From the NCBI RefSeq assembly GCF_029433855.1, contig NZ_JAROAU010000001.1, positions 639,888 to 703,887 on the forward strand: a stretch of DNA of 64,000 nt, written 5' to 3'. Source of the stretch: Candidatus Kosakonia sp. 282A-S69. Lineage in GTDB: Bacteria > Pseudomonadota > Gammaproteobacteria > Enterobacterales > Enterobacteriaceae. A program made the translations under genes and the position numbers. The notes beneath the pieces are model-generated. The model was not told the DNA's origin. It searched no databases and worked only from the letters and a program-made list of their open reading frames with translations. Below, in pieces: positions 1-9,886 of the stretch. How positions within the stretch are numbered: the stretch's first letter is position 1; the number at the start of each line of letters is the position of its first letter.

Positions 1-185
1 TAGCTAAATGCGGAAGAGATAAGTGCTGAAAGCATCTAAGCACGAAACTTGCCCCGAGATGAGTTCTCCCTGAGACTTTAAGTCTCCTGAAGGAACGTTG
101 AAGACGACGACGTTGATAGGCCGGGTGTGTAAGCGCAGCGATGCGTTGAGCTAACCGGTACTAATGAACCGTGAGGCTTAACCTT
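1..185 (+). rRNA. rrl: 23S rRNA, 3' end only
   Basis: The first 185 bases match the last part of enterobacterial 23S rRNA, ending at the usual GTGAGGCTTAACCTT. The sarcin-ricin loop lies upstream of the window, so only domain VI sequence is present. The variable helix near positions 70-85 differs from E. coli but keeps a compensated stem (GAGACTT/AAGTCTC). It is followed by 5S and tRNA-Asp, which is the order of rrnH in E. coli. Confidence 0.97.
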
Positions 186-274
186 ACAACGCCGAAGATG
201 TTTTGGCGAAGAGAGATGATTTTCAGCCTGATACAGATAATGTTGTGCGGCATAAGCGGCATGACGACAGAATC

Positions 275-394
275 TGCCTGGCGGCAACAGCGCGGTGGTC
301 CCACCTGACCCCATGCCGAACTCAGAAGTGAAACGCCGTAGCGCCGATGGTAGTGTGGGGTCTCCCCATGCGAGAGTAGGGAACTGCCAGGCAT
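275..394 (+). rRNA. rrf: 5S rRNA
   Basis: A 120-base match to enterobacterial 5S rRNA runs from TGCCTGGCGG to CTGCCAGGCAT, with the two ends able to pair as helix I. It sits 89 bases after the 23S end and 53 bases before tRNA-Asp, the normal distal arrangement of an rrn operon. Confidence 0.98.
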
Positions 395-447
395 CAAATT
401 AAGCAGTAAACCGGGGCAACAAACCGGTGGTTGTAAAAAAATTCGGT

Positions 448-524
448 GGAGCGGTAGTTCAGTCGGTTAGAATACCTGCCTGTCACGCAGGGGGTCGCGG
501 GTTCGAGTCCCGTCCGTTCCGCCA
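448..524 (+). tRNA. aspU: tRNA-Asp (GUC), distal rrn copy
   Basis: The 77-base gene folds as a cloverleaf with acceptor stem GGAGCGG/CCGTTCC, anticodon GTC in the loop CTGTCAC, T-loop GTTCGAG and an encoded CCA. It is identical to the second tRNA-Asp at 9764-9840. It has no promoter of its own in view and is presumably cotranscribed with the rRNA. Position and identity match E. coli aspU of rrnH. Confidence 0.98.
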
Positions 525-536
525 CTTATTTTAAGA

Positions 537-568
537 ACCGTATCTCTCACGAGATACGGTTTTTTTTC
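537..568 (+). terminator. rrn operon terminator
   Basis: A hairpin with arms ACCGTATCTC and GAGATACGGT is followed directly by a run of eight T. It lies 12 bases after the tRNA-Asp CCA end and closes the rrn transcript. Confidence 0.92.
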
Positions 569-607
569 GTCTGCACTTTATGAAAAAGGGCCGAATGGCC
601 CTGATCC

Positions 608-1888
608 CTACTCTTCCCAGCGCTTTAACAGCAAACTGGCGTTTACGCCGCCAAAGCCGAACCCATTTGACATCGCGTAACGAATCTCAAGCGGCTGTGC
701 GGTAAGCGCCACCACGTTTAATCCCTCGGCTTTCTCATCAGGATGATGCAAATTCAGCGTCGGCGGAGCAATCTGTTCACGCAGCGCCTGAACCGTGAAA
801 ATCGCCTCTATTCCTCCCGCCGCTCCCAAAAGATGCCCTGTCGCTGACTTAGTGGATGTAATTGCTACCGTACTGTTAGTGCCAAACGCCCGTTTTATCG
901 CCGCCAGTTCGCCCTTATCGCCAACCTGAGTTGAGGTTGCATGGGCGTTAATATGCTGAATGTCGACGGTTGAAATCCCCGCCTGACGGATCGCGGCTTC
1001 CATAGCCCGTGCAGCACCGTTACCATCTTCCGGGCCGGCAGTAAGATGGTACGCATCTGCGCTGGTGCCATACCCTACCAGTTCAGCCAGCGGCGTCGCG
1101 CCGCGCGCCAGCGCATGTTCGAGAGATTCAATCACCAGCAAGCCGGCGCCTTCACCCATCACAAAACCATCCCGATCGCGATCAAATGGGCGTGAAGCGG
1201 TCGACGGATGATCGTTAAAACTGCTCGACAATGCGCGTGCCGCTGCGAATCCCGCAAGGCTTACCCGATGGATCGCTGCTTCACTGCCACCACATAACGC
1301 GATATCAGCTTCACCGCTGCGTATCAACCGCGCGGCATCACCAATAGCCTGCGCTCCGGCCGCGCAAGCTGAAACGGGTGCGCCGATCGGGCCGCGAAAA
1401 CCATAGTTAATTGAGACATGCCCAGCGGCGAGGTTGGCGAGAAAAGAGGGAACGGTAAAAGGGGATAGCTTACGTGGTCCACGGGAATCCGTGGTGCGTA
1501 CCGCGTTAGCGATCTCGCTGAAGCCGCCGATCCCCGTGGCGATAACCGTTGCGGTTCGATCGCGCTGCGCATCCTCCTGTGGAAACCAGTTCGCCTGCGT
1601 TAACGCCTCTTTTGCTGCCACCAGCGCAAACTCAATAAAGCGATCCATTTTTTTACGTTCTTTCGCCGGGATCGTGCTTAACGGATCGAAACCGTGATGT
1701 GGATCCTCTTCAATAGAAGGGACCTGGCCTGCCACTTTGCAGGCGATATCGTCGACGATTTTATCGTCAAGACGGGAGATACCCGATTTGCCCGCAACTA
1801 ATGATGACCAGACGTGAGAAAGGCCGCAGCCCAGCGGGCTGACGATGCCCATACCGGTTATAACGATGCGCTTTTGCGAAATGCTCAT
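608..1888 (-). CDS. Beta-ketoacyl-ACP synthase II-type (FabF-like) paralogue
   Basis: This 426-residue protein is a condensing enzyme of the KAS I/II family, which joins malonyl-ACP to an acyl chain. The catalytic triad is complete: Cys in VSACAAGA near residue 175, His in NAHATST near 316, and Lys/His in STKSATGH near 347 and 352. The C-terminal GFGFGGVNAS glycine loop is present. FabF itself is about 413 residues and is normally encoded in the fab cluster next to acpP, so this is an extra copy with no ACP gene nearby. The ATG at 1888 is preferred over an upstream GTG at 1894 because AAGGAGG lies 7 bases before it. It starts 2 bases after the HxlR gene stop, so the two form an operon. The true substrate is unknown. 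Confidence 0.85.
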   Translation of the reverse strand: MSISQKRIVITGMGIVSPLGCGLSHVWSSLVAGKSGISRLDDKIVDDIACKVAGQVPSIEEDPHHGFDPLSTIPAKERKKMDRFIEFALVAAKEALTQANWFPQEDAQRDRTATVIATGIGGFSEIANAVRTTDSRGPRKLSPFTVPSFLANLAAGHVSINYGFRGPIGAPVSACAAGAQAIGDAARLIRSGEADIALCGGSEAAIHRVSLAGFAAARALSSSFNDHPSTASRPFDRDRDGFVMGEGAGLLVIESLEHALARGATPLAELVGYGTSADAYHLTAGPEDGNGAARAMEAAIRQAGISTVDIQHINAHATSTQVGDKGELAAIKRAFGTNSTVAITSTKSATGHLLGAAGGIEAIFTVQALREQIAPPTLNLHHPDEKAEGLNVVALTAQPLEIRYAMSNGFGFGGVNASLLLKRWEE

Positions 1889-1890
1889 AT

Positions 1891-2445
1891 TCACTCCTCC
1901 TTATTCATATGTAATTGTGGCGCATATTTCAGCGACGTCTCCCCGGCCTGCTTACGCTGCAAATAGTCATGACGATAGCGGATCACCGGTGACGCTGCCG
2001 GGCCGGGCATCATGGCGTACTTTTCAGGAGTGATGGGCTCGCCGGTGGCCTTATCGACGAGAATCGCCTCAACAGGGCGTGACGTTTCCCGTTCAACCAG
2101 CGCCATCTGTGGGCCTTCAGGTGAGAAATGACGATTACCCCACTGCGCCAGCGCGATGATGACGGGACGAAAATCCTGGCCTAATGGTGTGAGGTGGTAT
2201 TCATAGCGCGGCGGGGTAGTGCTGTAGCACACCTTTTCAAGCAGCCCCTCTTCAGCCAACATTTTCAGGCGTCGGGAGAGGATATTCGGCGCTATATTGG
2301 CATTTTTCTGGAACTCATCGAAACGGGTAAATCCTGCGAAGGCGTCGCGCAGGATAATCATGCTCCAGCTATCACCAATGCGTCCCAGACTACGGGCAAC
2401 AGGGCAGGGAGCCTGGAAAAGTGCTTCATTTTTCATGATCGACAT
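1891..2445 (-). CDS. HxlR-family transcriptional regulator
   Basis: The 184-residue protein carries the HxlR winged-helix signature: CPVARSLGRIGDSW near residues 14-27, ILRDAF, then NILSRRLKMLAEEGLLEK as the recognition region. HxlR proteins respond to reactive aldehydes, quinones, cysteine modification or metabolites, and usually control a neighbouring redox gene. The single Cys near residue 14 sits at the family's conserved position. About 70 C-terminal residues extend beyond the HTH domain and have no recognised function. It is divergent from dkgB and upstream of the KAS gene, so both are candidate targets. A second ATG three codons downstream is an alternative start. The ligand is not predictable. 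Confidence 0.86.
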   Translation of the reverse strand: MSIMKNEALFQAPCPVARSLGRIGDSWSMIILRDAFAGFTRFDEFQKNANIAPNILSRRLKMLAEEGLLEKVCYSTTPPRYEYHLTPLGQDFRPVIIALAQWGNRHFSPEGPQMALVERETSRPVEAILVDKATGEPITPEKYAMMPGPAASPVIRYRHDYLQRKQAGETSLKYAPQLHMNKEE

Positions 2446-2479
2446 CTGCTGTAGTAAATATGCCGCACCAAAGTGGCAT

Positions 2480-2504
2480 AGTAACTTGCAATATGCAAGT
2501 TACT
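2480..2504. promoter_or_regulatory. Candidate HxlR operator, 25-bp perfect dyad
   Basis: Arms AGTAACTTGCA and TGCAAGTTACT are perfectly complementary around a 3-base ATA spacer. The dyad lies in the 179-bp divergent region between the HxlR gene and dkgB, 35 bases upstream of the HxlR start. Assignment to the HxlR protein is inference from position and symmetry. Confidence 0.6.
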
Positions 2505-2624
2505 ACTTTTTTACCTACTATTGCCGCTGCGGCAAAAATCCTCTGCTTTTCTGTCTCTTTTTCACCCTCGCTCAACTCACCATAATCACGCCATCTACTG
2601 AGAAATATTGAGAGAGGAATTGAT

Positions 2625-3428
2625 ATGTCTATCCCTGCATTTGGACTGGGAACCTTCCGTTTAACCGATGACGCGGTTATCGCCTCGGTGAAAACGGCCC
2701 TTGAATTGGGTTACCGCGTGATCGACACCGCGCAGATTTATGGCAATGAAGCCGCCATTGGCGAAGCGCTTGCGCAGAGCGGCGTCGCGCGGGAATCACT
2801 GTTTATCACCACCAAAATCTGGACTGAAAACCTGGGGGAAGAGAAGCTGATCCCGAGCCTGCATGAGAGCCTGAAAAAGTTAGGCACTGACTACGTGGAT
2901 TTAACGCTAATTCACTGGCCGTCGCCGGGCGCAGCCGTGCCGGTTGCCGAGTCGATGCAGCAGTTGATGAATGCCAAAGCGCAGGGGTTAACGCGCCAGA
3001 TCGGCATCTCCAACTTTACTATTGGGTTAATGGAGCAGGCGATTGAAGCAGTCGGGGCTGAAAACATTGCCACTAACCAGATTGAGCTCTCCCCCTATCT
3101 GCAAAACCGAAAAGTGACGCAGTGGGCAAAAGAGCACGGTATCCATATCACCTCATATATGACGCTGGCTTATGGTAAAGCGTTGAAAGATGCCACGATT
3201 GCCCGCATCGCCGAGAAACATCGCGCAACGCCAGCGCAGGTGATCCTGGCATGGGCAATGGGGGAGGGGTACGCAGTGATTCCATCCTCAACCAAACGCG
3301 AGAACCTGGCGAGCAACCTGCAAGCGCAGAGTCTGAAACTGGATGCGGATGACAGGGCTGCCATCGCCGCACTGGATTGCAATGACCGGCTGGTCAGCCC
3401 GGAAGGGCTTGCACCTGAGTGGGATTAA
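2625..3428 (+). CDS. dkgB: 2,5-diketo-D-gluconate reductase B (aldo-keto reductase)
   Basis: The protein has 267 residues, the same length as E. coli DkgB. It is an NADPH-dependent cytoplasmic aldo-keto reductase acting on 2,5-diketo-gluconate and, in E. coli, on methylglyoxal and other aldehydes. The catalytic tetrad is visible: Asp in RVIDTA, Tyr in QIYGNE, Lys in TTKIW and His in LIHWPSP. The C-terminal [12 protein letters not shown] motif contacts NADPH. AGAGAGG precedes the ATG by 8 bases. The divergent HxlR regulator with its dyad suggests electrophile-responsive control. The same gene lies downstream of rrnH in E. coli. Confidence 0.95.
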   Translation: MSIPAFGLGTFRLTDDAVIASVKTALELGYRVIDTAQIYGNEAAIGEALAQSGVARESLFITTKIWTENLGEEKLIPSLHESLKKLGTDYVDLTLIHWPSPGAAVPVAESMQQLMNAKAQGLTRQIGISNFTIGLMEQAIEAVGAENIATNQIELSPYLQNRKVTQWAKEHGIHITSYMTLAYGKALKDATIARIAEKHRATPAQVILAWAMGEGYAVIPSSTKRENLASNLQAQSLKLDADDRAAIAALDCNDRLVSPEGLAPEWD

Positions 3429-3439
3429 TCAGCAACGTG

Positions 3440-3466
3440 ACGGGAGCCTGGCTCCCGTTTCTTTTA
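3440..3466. terminator. Terminator between convergent dkgB and yafC
   Basis: Arms ACGGGAGC and GCTCCCGT flank a 3-base loop and are followed by TTCTTTT. The hairpin sits 12 bases after the dkgB stop, just before the convergent yafC stop. Confidence 0.8.
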
Positions 3467-4360
3467 TCTACCCGTCTGCGGCACATGCTCGCTGACGAAG
3501 TCGATAAAGGCGCGAATACGCGTGCTCACAGCCCGATCGCTGTAGTAAACCGCGCTGAAGGGCATCTCTACCGGCAGTAATCTGTCTGACATCAGCGCAA
3601 CCAGCTCGCCGCTCGCCAGCTCTTTATCGATCATGTAATCCGATAAGCTGGCGATACCGTTACCGCTCAGACAGAGGTGCTTGAGGGTTTCACCGCTATT
3701 GGACGCGAGCGTGGGCGTCACCTCCAGCAGTTGCCCATCCGCTGCTGCCACCGGCCAGGTATTCAGTGATACCGGCTCCGTAAAGCCCAGGCAGACATGG
3801 TTTTGCAAATCCTCTACCGTTTCGGGGGTACCGTAACGGGCAAGGTACTCGGGCGAAGCAATAATTTTGCGGTAGCTCTTAAAGAGCGGACGCGCGCGCA
3901 GGCTGGAATCGGTCAGCTTGCCGACGCGAATAGCGACATCCACCTTACGTTCAATCAGGTTGATAAAGGTTTCGCTTGAGACCAGCGACAGGTTGATCTC
4001 CGGGTAACGTTCACGAAACGGCTTAATCAGCGGCATTAAAAAGTGCAGCACCACCGGCGTGGCGGCGTCGATACGCAGCGTACCGCGCGGCGCCGATTTA
4101 TTCTCCATCACCTCGTTTTCCGCCGCCGCCATCTCCTGCAGCACCGTTTGTACACGACGGAAATAGCGCTCGCCCTCCTCTGTGAGGCTAAGCTGACGCG
4201 TCGTGCGATTGAGCAGATTAACGCCGAGCTTATTCTCCAGCTTCTTTACTGCCCGGCTAATGGCAGAGTTTGCCTGACCGAGACGTTCAGCCGCGCGGCT
4301 AAAACTGCCGCTCTCCACGACTGCGACAAAAATGGCGAGTTCTTCCGAGGTGGTTTTCAT
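3464..4360 (-). CDS. yafC: LysR-family regulator YafC
   Basis: This 298-residue LysR-type regulator begins with a standard HTH (residues about 5-60, [28 protein letters not shown]) followed by a substrate-binding LysR C-terminal domain. Length and gene order match E. coli YafC, whose regulon is poorly known. It is convergent with dkgB and divergent from yafD. The dyad at 4415-4446 lies 55 bases upstream of its start and is a candidate autoregulatory site. The effector is unknown. Confidence 0.9.
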   Translation of the reverse strand: MKTTSEELAIFVAVVESGSFSRAAERLGQANSAISRAVKKLENKLGVNLLNRTTRQLSLTEEGERYFRRVQTVLQEMAAAENEVMENKSAPRGTLRIDAATPVVLHFLMPLIKPFRERYPEINLSLVSSETFINLIERKVDVAIRVGKLTDSSLRARPLFKSYRKIIASPEYLARYGTPETVEDLQNHVCLGFTEPVSLNTWPVAAADGQLLEVTPTLASNSGETLKHLCLSGNGIASLSDYMIDKELASGELVALMSDRLLPVEMPFSAVYYSDRAVSTRIRAFIDFVSEHVPQTGR

Positions 4361-4414
4361 TATTGCCTCTGTAGCAACATTACAACGAGATTATTCATGC
4401 GGACGTATTTAACC

Positions 4415-4446
4415 ACGCCGCGTGTCGCAATGCCATTGCGCGGCGT
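4415..4446. promoter_or_regulatory. Bulged dyad in the yafC-yafD divergent region
   Basis: The core CGCAATGCCATTGCG is a 15-bp palindrome. It is extended by outer arms ACGCCG and CGGCGT, with a 5-base bulge (CGTGT) on the left side only. The position between a LysR gene and its divergent neighbour suits a LysR-type operator, but this is inference. Confidence 0.45.
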
Positions 4447-4527
4447 TAAGGTCAATGGCACCTATACAACCAGCGTCTTTTCCGGTGATTATTCATTGAA
4501 ACTATGGTCTACAATCCCTATAACTGA

Positions 4528-5376
<849 letters not shown>

Positions 5377-5391
5377 GTCGAAAAAAGATAA

Positions 5392-5424
5392 AAAAAAGCA
5401 CCGTGGGGAAACGGTGCTTTTTTA
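5392..5424. terminator. Bidirectional terminator between yafD and mltD
   Basis: AAAAAAGCACCGT and ACGGTGCTTTTTT form a hairpin with A-rich and T-rich flanks on both sides, so it can stop both convergent genes. Confidence 0.92.
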
Positions 5425-5434
5425 TTGTTTCAGC

Positions 5435-6805
5435 TCAGGAGTCAGGCGTCGCGCTGTTCTTAACGAAGAGCGTGATTTGATCGCCCGGTCGCAGATTGGA
5501 CGTATCGGTGTTCCAGCGCATCACATCTTTAATGTTTACGCCGTGGCGTTTCGCGATACTCGACAACGAATCACCTTTGCGCACGCGATAGGTAATGCTG
5601 TCGCTGTTGCTGGCAAGACGCTGTGCGCTGCTGCCTGCACCCACCGTCAGGTTTTGACCCACTTTCAGGTTCGCGCCGCGCAGATTATTCCACTGCTTCA
5701 GATCCTTTGCGCTTACCCCGAGGCGTGAGGCGATACCAGATAGCGTATCGCCTGAGCGAACCTTATAGCTTTTACTGGAGAGCGGAGTGTTATCCGCAAC
5801 CAGCGTCGGCTGTACGGCGGCGATTTCGCCGGATGCCAGCGACTCACGCAGCTGATCTGCATGTTTCTTTGGCACCATGACGTACTGTGGACCGGCTGAA
5901 CCCAACGTTGAACCTTTAACGCCTGCGTTAAACGCCTTCAGTTTGTTGACGGATATCCCCGCCATTTCAGCCAGCTGACCCACTTCTACCGGGCTATTCA
6001 GCCTGACGCGCGCCAGCGCACGGCTTTCGTCCGGCGTTGGCAGGTTGATGCCATAACGTTTGCTGTTTTTGAGAAGATCGCTCAACGCCAGCATCTTAGG
6101 CACATAAATCTTTGTTTCATAAGGCAATGACAGCGACCAGAAATCGGTAGGTTTCCCCTGCGCTTTGTTCGCTTTAATCGCCTTCAGTACGCGGCCTTCA
6201 CCGCTGTTATAGGCGGCAACGGTCAGTAACCAGTCGCCGTCAAACATACGGTTAAGACGCTGCATCATGTCGAGTGCGGCCGTAGTCGAGGCCACAATGT
6301 CACGACGCGCATCGTAGCTGCGTGTCTGTTTTAAACCATAATTTCGCCCTGTGCTCGGAATGATTTGCCAAATGCCTGCGGCATTGGCACCAGACGTTGC
6401 GTGCGGGTTAAAAGCGCTCTCCACTATGGGTAGTAGTACCAGTTCCATGGGCATGTTACGTTTTTTAACTTGCCCTGCTATCCAGTACATATACGGCTCT
6501 GCCCGTAAAGTTACATCGTGGAGATAGCTCTTATTGTTTAAATACTTCAGTTTCTGCTCGCGAATCCGGCTGTTTTCCGGAATTCCCATCTTTAGCTCGT
6601 CGCTTATGGAGGTCCACAAGTTGCTGTCCGTTTGGTCGGCGAGTGTTCCGTCGTCCATCCAGCGTGCCTGACTTGTGAACTTCCCAGCTTCCCCTTGACC
6701 AGCTGCAGAAAGGCTCTGTGCGTGCTGTTGTACCGAACCGTCACGTTGCGACGCCTGGCAACCCACGAGCAGGACAGAGGCGAATAATATCGCTTTTGCC
6801 TTCAT
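5435..6805 (-). CDS. mltD: Membrane-bound lytic murein transglycosylase D
   Basis: The enzyme cleaves peptidoglycan with formation of 1,6-anhydromuropeptides at the outer membrane. It has 456 residues (E. coli 452). It opens with a lipoprotein signal and lipobox LLVGC with the lipidated Cys at residue 16. The SLT domain contains the catalytic Glu in VESAFNPHATSGANAAGIWQ and the downstream AYNSGEGRV. Two C-terminal LysM repeats follow, YKVRSGDTLSGIASRLG and YRVRKGDSLSSIAKRHG, which bind peptidoglycan. It is separated from gloB by 73 bases and is read in the same direction. Confidence 0.97.
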   Translation of the reverse strand: MKAKAILFASVLLVGCQASQRDGSVQQHAQSLSAAGQGEAGKFTSQARWMDDGTLADQTDSNLWTSISDELKMGIPENSRIREQKLKYLNNKSYLHDVTLRAEPYMYWIAGQVKKRNMPMELVLLPIVESAFNPHATSGANAAGIWQIIPSTGRNYGLKQTRSYDARRDIVASTTAALDMMQRLNRMFDGDWLLTVAAYNSGEGRVLKAIKANKAQGKPTDFWSLSLPYETKIYVPKMLALSDLLKNSKRYGINLPTPDESRALARVRLNSPVEVGQLAEMAGISVNKLKAFNAGVKGSTLGSAGPQYVMVPKKHADQLRESLASGEIAAVQPTLVADNTPLSSKSYKVRSGDTLSGIASRLGVSAKDLKQWNNLRGANLKVGQNLTVGAGSSAQRLASNSDSITYRVRKGDSLSSIAKRHGVNIKDVMRWNTDTSNLRPGDQITLFVKNSATPDS

Positions 6806-6878
6806 GTGTGTGTCAATAGTAGTTGCTTAAAAGACGAGCGATGATAACGGCGATGTTTTCAAAAGGCAACCCGCAATG

Positions 6879-7634
6879 TCAGAAAGCATCTTTCTTTGCC
6901 CGTAACCAGGCGAAACGCTCCTCTGGATGTTGCAACACCATTTCTTGATTTATTACTTCAATTAAATCAGCATCTTCCGTACGTAAAAATAAATTTATTT
7001 TCCGCTCATTTTTCAGAATTACAGGGAGTGTTTTTTCGTTTTTAGCACGTAACTCACTCACTTTCTTATAATATTCCTGAACGTCTGCATCTTCCGGCAA
7101 CACGCTGACAGCAAACTTCATATTCCCTAAAGTGTATTCATGTGCGCAACAAATCACCGTGTCGTCGGGAAGAGCGTTAATTTTGCAGAAGGATTGATAC
7201 ATCTGCGTTGCAGTCCCTTCAAATAATCTTCCACAGCCACCAGAGAAGAGCGTATCGCCGCAAAAAAGGTAAGGAAAACTAAAGAAACAGATATGTCCTA
7301 AAGTGTGCCCTGGGGTGGCGAAGACCGAGAAATCATGGCCTAAAACGGTGACCGTATCGCCTTCGGCCACAACCTGGGTCGTGCCCTTATGTTGTGTCTC
7401 TGCTGGCCCATAAACCACCACATTAGGGAAAGCCTCCCGCAAGGCCTGCACGCCGCCGACATGATCGTTATGGTGGTGCGTTAGCAGAATGGCTTCGGGT
7501 TGCCACTGCTGTTCTTCAATGGCGCGCAGCACCGGGGCGGCCTCGCCCGGATCAACGATCAGACAGCGCCCATCATCCTTGCTTAACACCCAGATGTAGT
7601 TGTCCTGAAACGCGGGAATACTGTTAAGATTCAT
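6879..7634 (-). CDS. gloB: Hydroxyacylglutathione hydrolase (glyoxalase II)
   Basis: GloB hydrolyses S-D-lactoylglutathione to D-lactate and glutathione in methylglyoxal detoxification. The 251-residue metallo-beta-lactamase fold has the binuclear metal motif [10 protein letters not shown] (His53, His55, Asp57, His58) and later His and Asp ligands in [25 protein letters not shown] and CCAHEYT. It is divergent from yafS with only 33 bases between starts, so promoters must overlap. dkgB, also linked to methylglyoxal, is 4 kb upstream. Confidence 0.97.
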   Translation of the reverse strand: MNLNSIPAFQDNYIWVLSKDDGRCLIVDPGEAAPVLRAIEEQQWQPEAILLTHHHNDHVGGVQALREAFPNVVVYGPAETQHKGTTQVVAEGDTVTVLGHDFSVFATPGHTLGHICFFSFPYLFCGDTLFSGGCGRLFEGTATQMYQSFCKINALPDDTVICCAHEYTLGNMKFAVSVLPEDADVQEYYKKVSELRAKNEKTLPVILKNERKINLFLRTEDADLIEVINQEMVLQHPEERFAWLRAKKDAF

Positions 7635-7667
7635 AAATTACCTCTCAAAGCGTAGCGGAAGGTTGCA

Positions 7668-8375
7668 ATGAAGCCGGCAAGGACTCCCCGAAAATTCGTC
7701 GCGCCCGTAAGCTGGGGCGCGCTCCCAAAAGGTGTTTATTATCGCCAGGCGCTGGAGGAGGAAATCAAGCCGTGGCTGGCGAAAATGTATGGTTTTCACC
7801 TGCTTAAGATTGGCAACCTCAGCGCGGAAATCAACCTCGAAAGCTGCGCGATTTCCCATCAGGTCAATGTCTCGCTGGCAGGCGAACCTGCGCAGGTGCG
7901 CGCGGATCCGCTCTCTTTACCGTTTGCCGAGAAGTCCGTCGATGCCTGCCTGCTGGCCCATACGCTGCCCTGGTGTCCCGATCCGCACCGGCTGCTGCAG
8001 GAGGTCGATCGCGTGCTGATTGACGACGGCTGGCTGGTGATGAGCGGTTTTAACCCCATCAGCCTGTTGGGCGCCTGCAAAGCGGTGCCGTTTGCGCGCC
8101 GCTCGCCGGCGGTCAAAAGCCGAATGTTTACCCTCACGCGCCAGTTTGACTGGCTCGCGCTGCTCAATTTTGAAGTGCTTCATTATAGCCGCTTTCGCGT
8201 GTTGCCCTGGACGAAGCAGGGCGGAAAGCTGCTGAGTGCGCATCTGCCGGCGTTGGGCTGTATGCAGCTGATTGTGGCCCGTAAACGCACCATTCCGCTG
8301 ACGCTCAATCCCTTAAAACAGAGCCGCTCACGGGCGCGCGTACCGCAGGCCGTTGGTGCAACACGGCAGTCTTAA
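7668..8375 (+). CDS. yafS: Putative SAM-dependent methyltransferase YafS
   Basis: A 235-residue class I methyltransferase-like protein (E. coli YafS 240). The motif region [12 protein letters not shown] replaces the usual glycine-rich motif I. The [47 protein letters not shown] block (about residues 84-127) is typical of the Methyltransf_11 family. The substrate is unknown. It is divergent from gloB and its stop codon overlaps the convergent rnhA stop at 8372-8375. Confidence 0.88.
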   Translation: MKPARTPRKFVAPVSWGALPKGVYYRQALEEEIKPWLAKMYGFHLLKIGNLSAEINLESCAISHQVNVSLAGEPAQVRADPLSLPFAEKSVDACLLAHTLPWCPDPHRLLQEVDRVLIDDGWLVMSGFNPISLLGACKAVPFARRSPAVKSRMFTLTRQFDWLALLNFEVLHYSRFRVLPWTKQGGKLLSAHLPALGCMQLIVARKRTIPLTLNPLKQSRSRARVPQAVGATRQS

Positions 8376-8845
8376 GCGAGGGTTTCCGGCTGGTAACCGA
8401 CATCTTCCTGGGTAGGATTCATCGCCGCCGCGCGCGCCAGCTCATCGCAGCGTTCGTTTTCCGGGTGTCCCGCGTGGCCTTTTACCCACTCCCAGCGAAT
8501 TTGATGCTGGCTGAGCGCCGCATCCAGACGCTTCCACAAATCGACGTTTTTGACCGGTTTCTTCTCTGCCGTTTTCCAGCCGCGTTTTTTCCAGTTGTGG
8601 ATCCACTGGGTGATGCCCTGGCGCACGTACTGGCTGTCGGTGCTAAGCACCACTTCGCAGTGCTCTTTCAGCGCTTCGAGGGAGACTATCGCCGCCATCA
8701 GCTCCATGCGATTGTTGGTGGTTAAACGGTAGCCTTCGCTGAAGGTCCGTTCATGTCCGCGATAACGTAAAATGGCACCATATCCACCCGGTCCCGGATT
8801 GCCGAGGCACGATCCGTCGGTGAAAATTTCTACCTGTTTGAGCAT
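8372..8845 (-). CDS. rnhA: Ribonuclease HI
   Basis: RNase HI removes RNA from RNA:DNA hybrids. The 157-residue protein starts [13 protein letters not shown] as in E. coli (155 residues), with catalytic Asp10, Glu near 48 (NRMELMAA), Asp near 70 (STDSQYV) and Asp near 134. An in-frame start 33 codons upstream would overlap the dnaQ promoter and is not conserved, so 8845 is used. The stop overlaps that of yafS, and the gene is divergent from dnaQ with 52 bases between starts, as in E. coli. Confidence 0.97.
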   Translation of the reverse strand: MLKQVEIFTDGSCLGNPGPGGYGAILRYRGHERTFSEGYRLTTNNRMELMAAIVSLEALKEHCEVVLSTDSQYVRQGITQWIHNWKKRGWKTAEKKPVKNVDLWKRLDAALSQHQIRWEWVKGHAGHPENERCDELARAAAMNPTQEDVGYQPETLA

Positions 8846-8897
8846 CTCTGGTAGACTTCCTGAGTTGAAAACGACAAGTCTGACATAAATGGCCGCT

Positions 8898-9629
8898 ATG
8901 AGCACTGCAATTACACGACAGATCGTCCTCGATACCGAAACCACCGGTATGAACCAAATCGGTGCGCACTACGAAGGGCATAAGATCATTGAGATCGGTG
9001 CGGTCGAGGTGATAAACCGCCGCCTCACCGGCAATAACTATCACGTCTACCTGAAGCCCGATCGGCTGGTGGATCCGGAAGCGTTTGGCGTTCACGGTAT
9101 CGCCGATGAGTTCCTGCTGGATAAACCCACTTTCGGCGATATTGCCGATGAGTTTATCGACTATATCCGCGGCGCGGAGCTGGTCATCCATAACGCCTCG
9201 TTTGATATCGGCTTTATGGATTATGAGTTCAGCAAGCTGAACCGCGGCATTCCGAAAACCGAGACCTTCTGCAAAATCACCGACAGCCTGGCGCTGGCGC
9301 GCAGAATGTTCCCGGGCAAGCGTAACAGCCTTGATGCGCTCTGCTCGCGCTACGAAATAGATAACAGCAAGCGAACGCTGCACGGCGCGCTTCTCGACTC
9401 CCAAATACTTGCCGACGTCTATCTGATGATGACCGGCGGCCAGACATCGATAAAGTTTTCGATGGAAGGCGAGAGCCAGAATCAGTCAGGCGAAGCGGGG
9501 ATCCAGCGCGTTGTGCGTCAGGCGAACAAATTGCGCGTTGTTTTAGCCAGTGATGAAGAGCTGATGGCCCATGAATCGCGCCTCGATTTAGTACAGAAAA
9601 AGGGCGGAAGTTGCCTCTGGCGCGGTTAA
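8898..9629 (+). CDS. dnaQ: DNA polymerase III epsilon subunit (proofreading exonuclease)
   Basis: DnaQ provides 3'-5' proofreading in the Pol III core. The 243-residue protein (same as E. coli) shows ExoI with Asp12 and Glu14 (VLDTETTG), ExoII ([10 protein letters not shown]) and ExoIII ([11 protein letters not shown]). The C-terminal segment ending [13 protein letters not shown] is the polymerase-binding tail. An ATG at 8889 would add three residues; 8898 matches the E. coli start MSTAITRQ. The tRNA-Asp gene follows 134 bases downstream. Confidence 0.97.
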   Translation: MSTAITRQIVLDTETTGMNQIGAHYEGHKIIEIGAVEVINRRLTGNNYHVYLKPDRLVDPEAFGVHGIADEFLLDKPTFGDIADEFIDYIRGAELVIHNASFDIGFMDYEFSKLNRGIPKTETFCKITDSLALARRMFPGKRNSLDALCSRYEIDNSKRTLHGALLDSQILADVYLMMTGGQTSIKFSMEGESQNQSGEAGIQRVVRQANKLRVVLASDEELMAHESRLDLVQKKGGSCLWRG

Positions 9630-9704
9630 ATCCATTTATTAATCGTGAAAAATCAGCCCGTGGGCGATTTTTGCAGCAAACGATTCAAAACAAGAGAAAA
9701 AGCG

Positions 9705-9733
9705 TTGACGGCACCAGAGGCAATACGTAATAT
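9705..9733 (+). promoter_or_regulatory. Sigma-70 promoter of the second tRNA-Asp
   Basis: TTGACG at 9705-9710 and TAATAT at 9728-9733 are separated by exactly 17 bases. The following CGCCTCG is a GC-rich discriminator typical of stringently controlled stable RNA promoters. The likely start is about 25 bases upstream of the tRNA. Confidence 0.88.
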
Positions 9734-9763
9734 TCGCCTCGTTCCCTAACAGGAACACAACGC

Positions 9764-9840
9764 GGAGCGGTAGTTCAGTCGGTTAGAATACCTGCCTGTC
9801 ACGCAGGGGGTCGCGGGTTCGAGTCCCGTCCGTTCCGCCA
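9764..9840 (+). tRNA. aspV: tRNA-Asp (GUC), monocistronic copy
   Basis: The 77 bases are identical to the tRNA-Asp at 448-524, including anticodon GTC and encoded CCA. It has its own promoter and downstream hairpin. In E. coli aspV also follows dnaQ. Here the sequence after it switches to an allantoin module and the reversed 63-min region, so the tRNA marks a synteny break. No integrase or direct-repeat remnant of the tRNA 3' end is visible downstream. Confidence 0.98.
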
Positions 9841-9847
9841 CTATTCA

Positions 9848-9885
9848 GAAGGCCTGAATCATTGCTGATTCAGGCCTTCGTCGTT
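9848..9885 (+). terminator. Terminator of tRNA-Asp
   Basis: Arms GAAGGCCTGAAT and ATTCAGGCCTTC enclose an 8-base loop, followed by a short T-rich stretch (GTCGTTTC). The weak T tract makes it a moderate intrinsic terminator. It also lies 2 bases before the convergent permease stop. Confidence 0.7.
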
Positions 9886-9886
9886 T

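Noticed and set aside
8846-8944. Upstream extension of rnhA by 33 codons
   Set aside because: The extension would overlap the dnaQ 5' region and is not part of RNase HI, whose conserved N-terminus begins at 8845.
9841-9886. Integrative element at the second tRNA-Asp
   Set aside because: No integrase gene or repeated tRNA 3' end is visible downstream; the next genes are ordinary metabolic genes.
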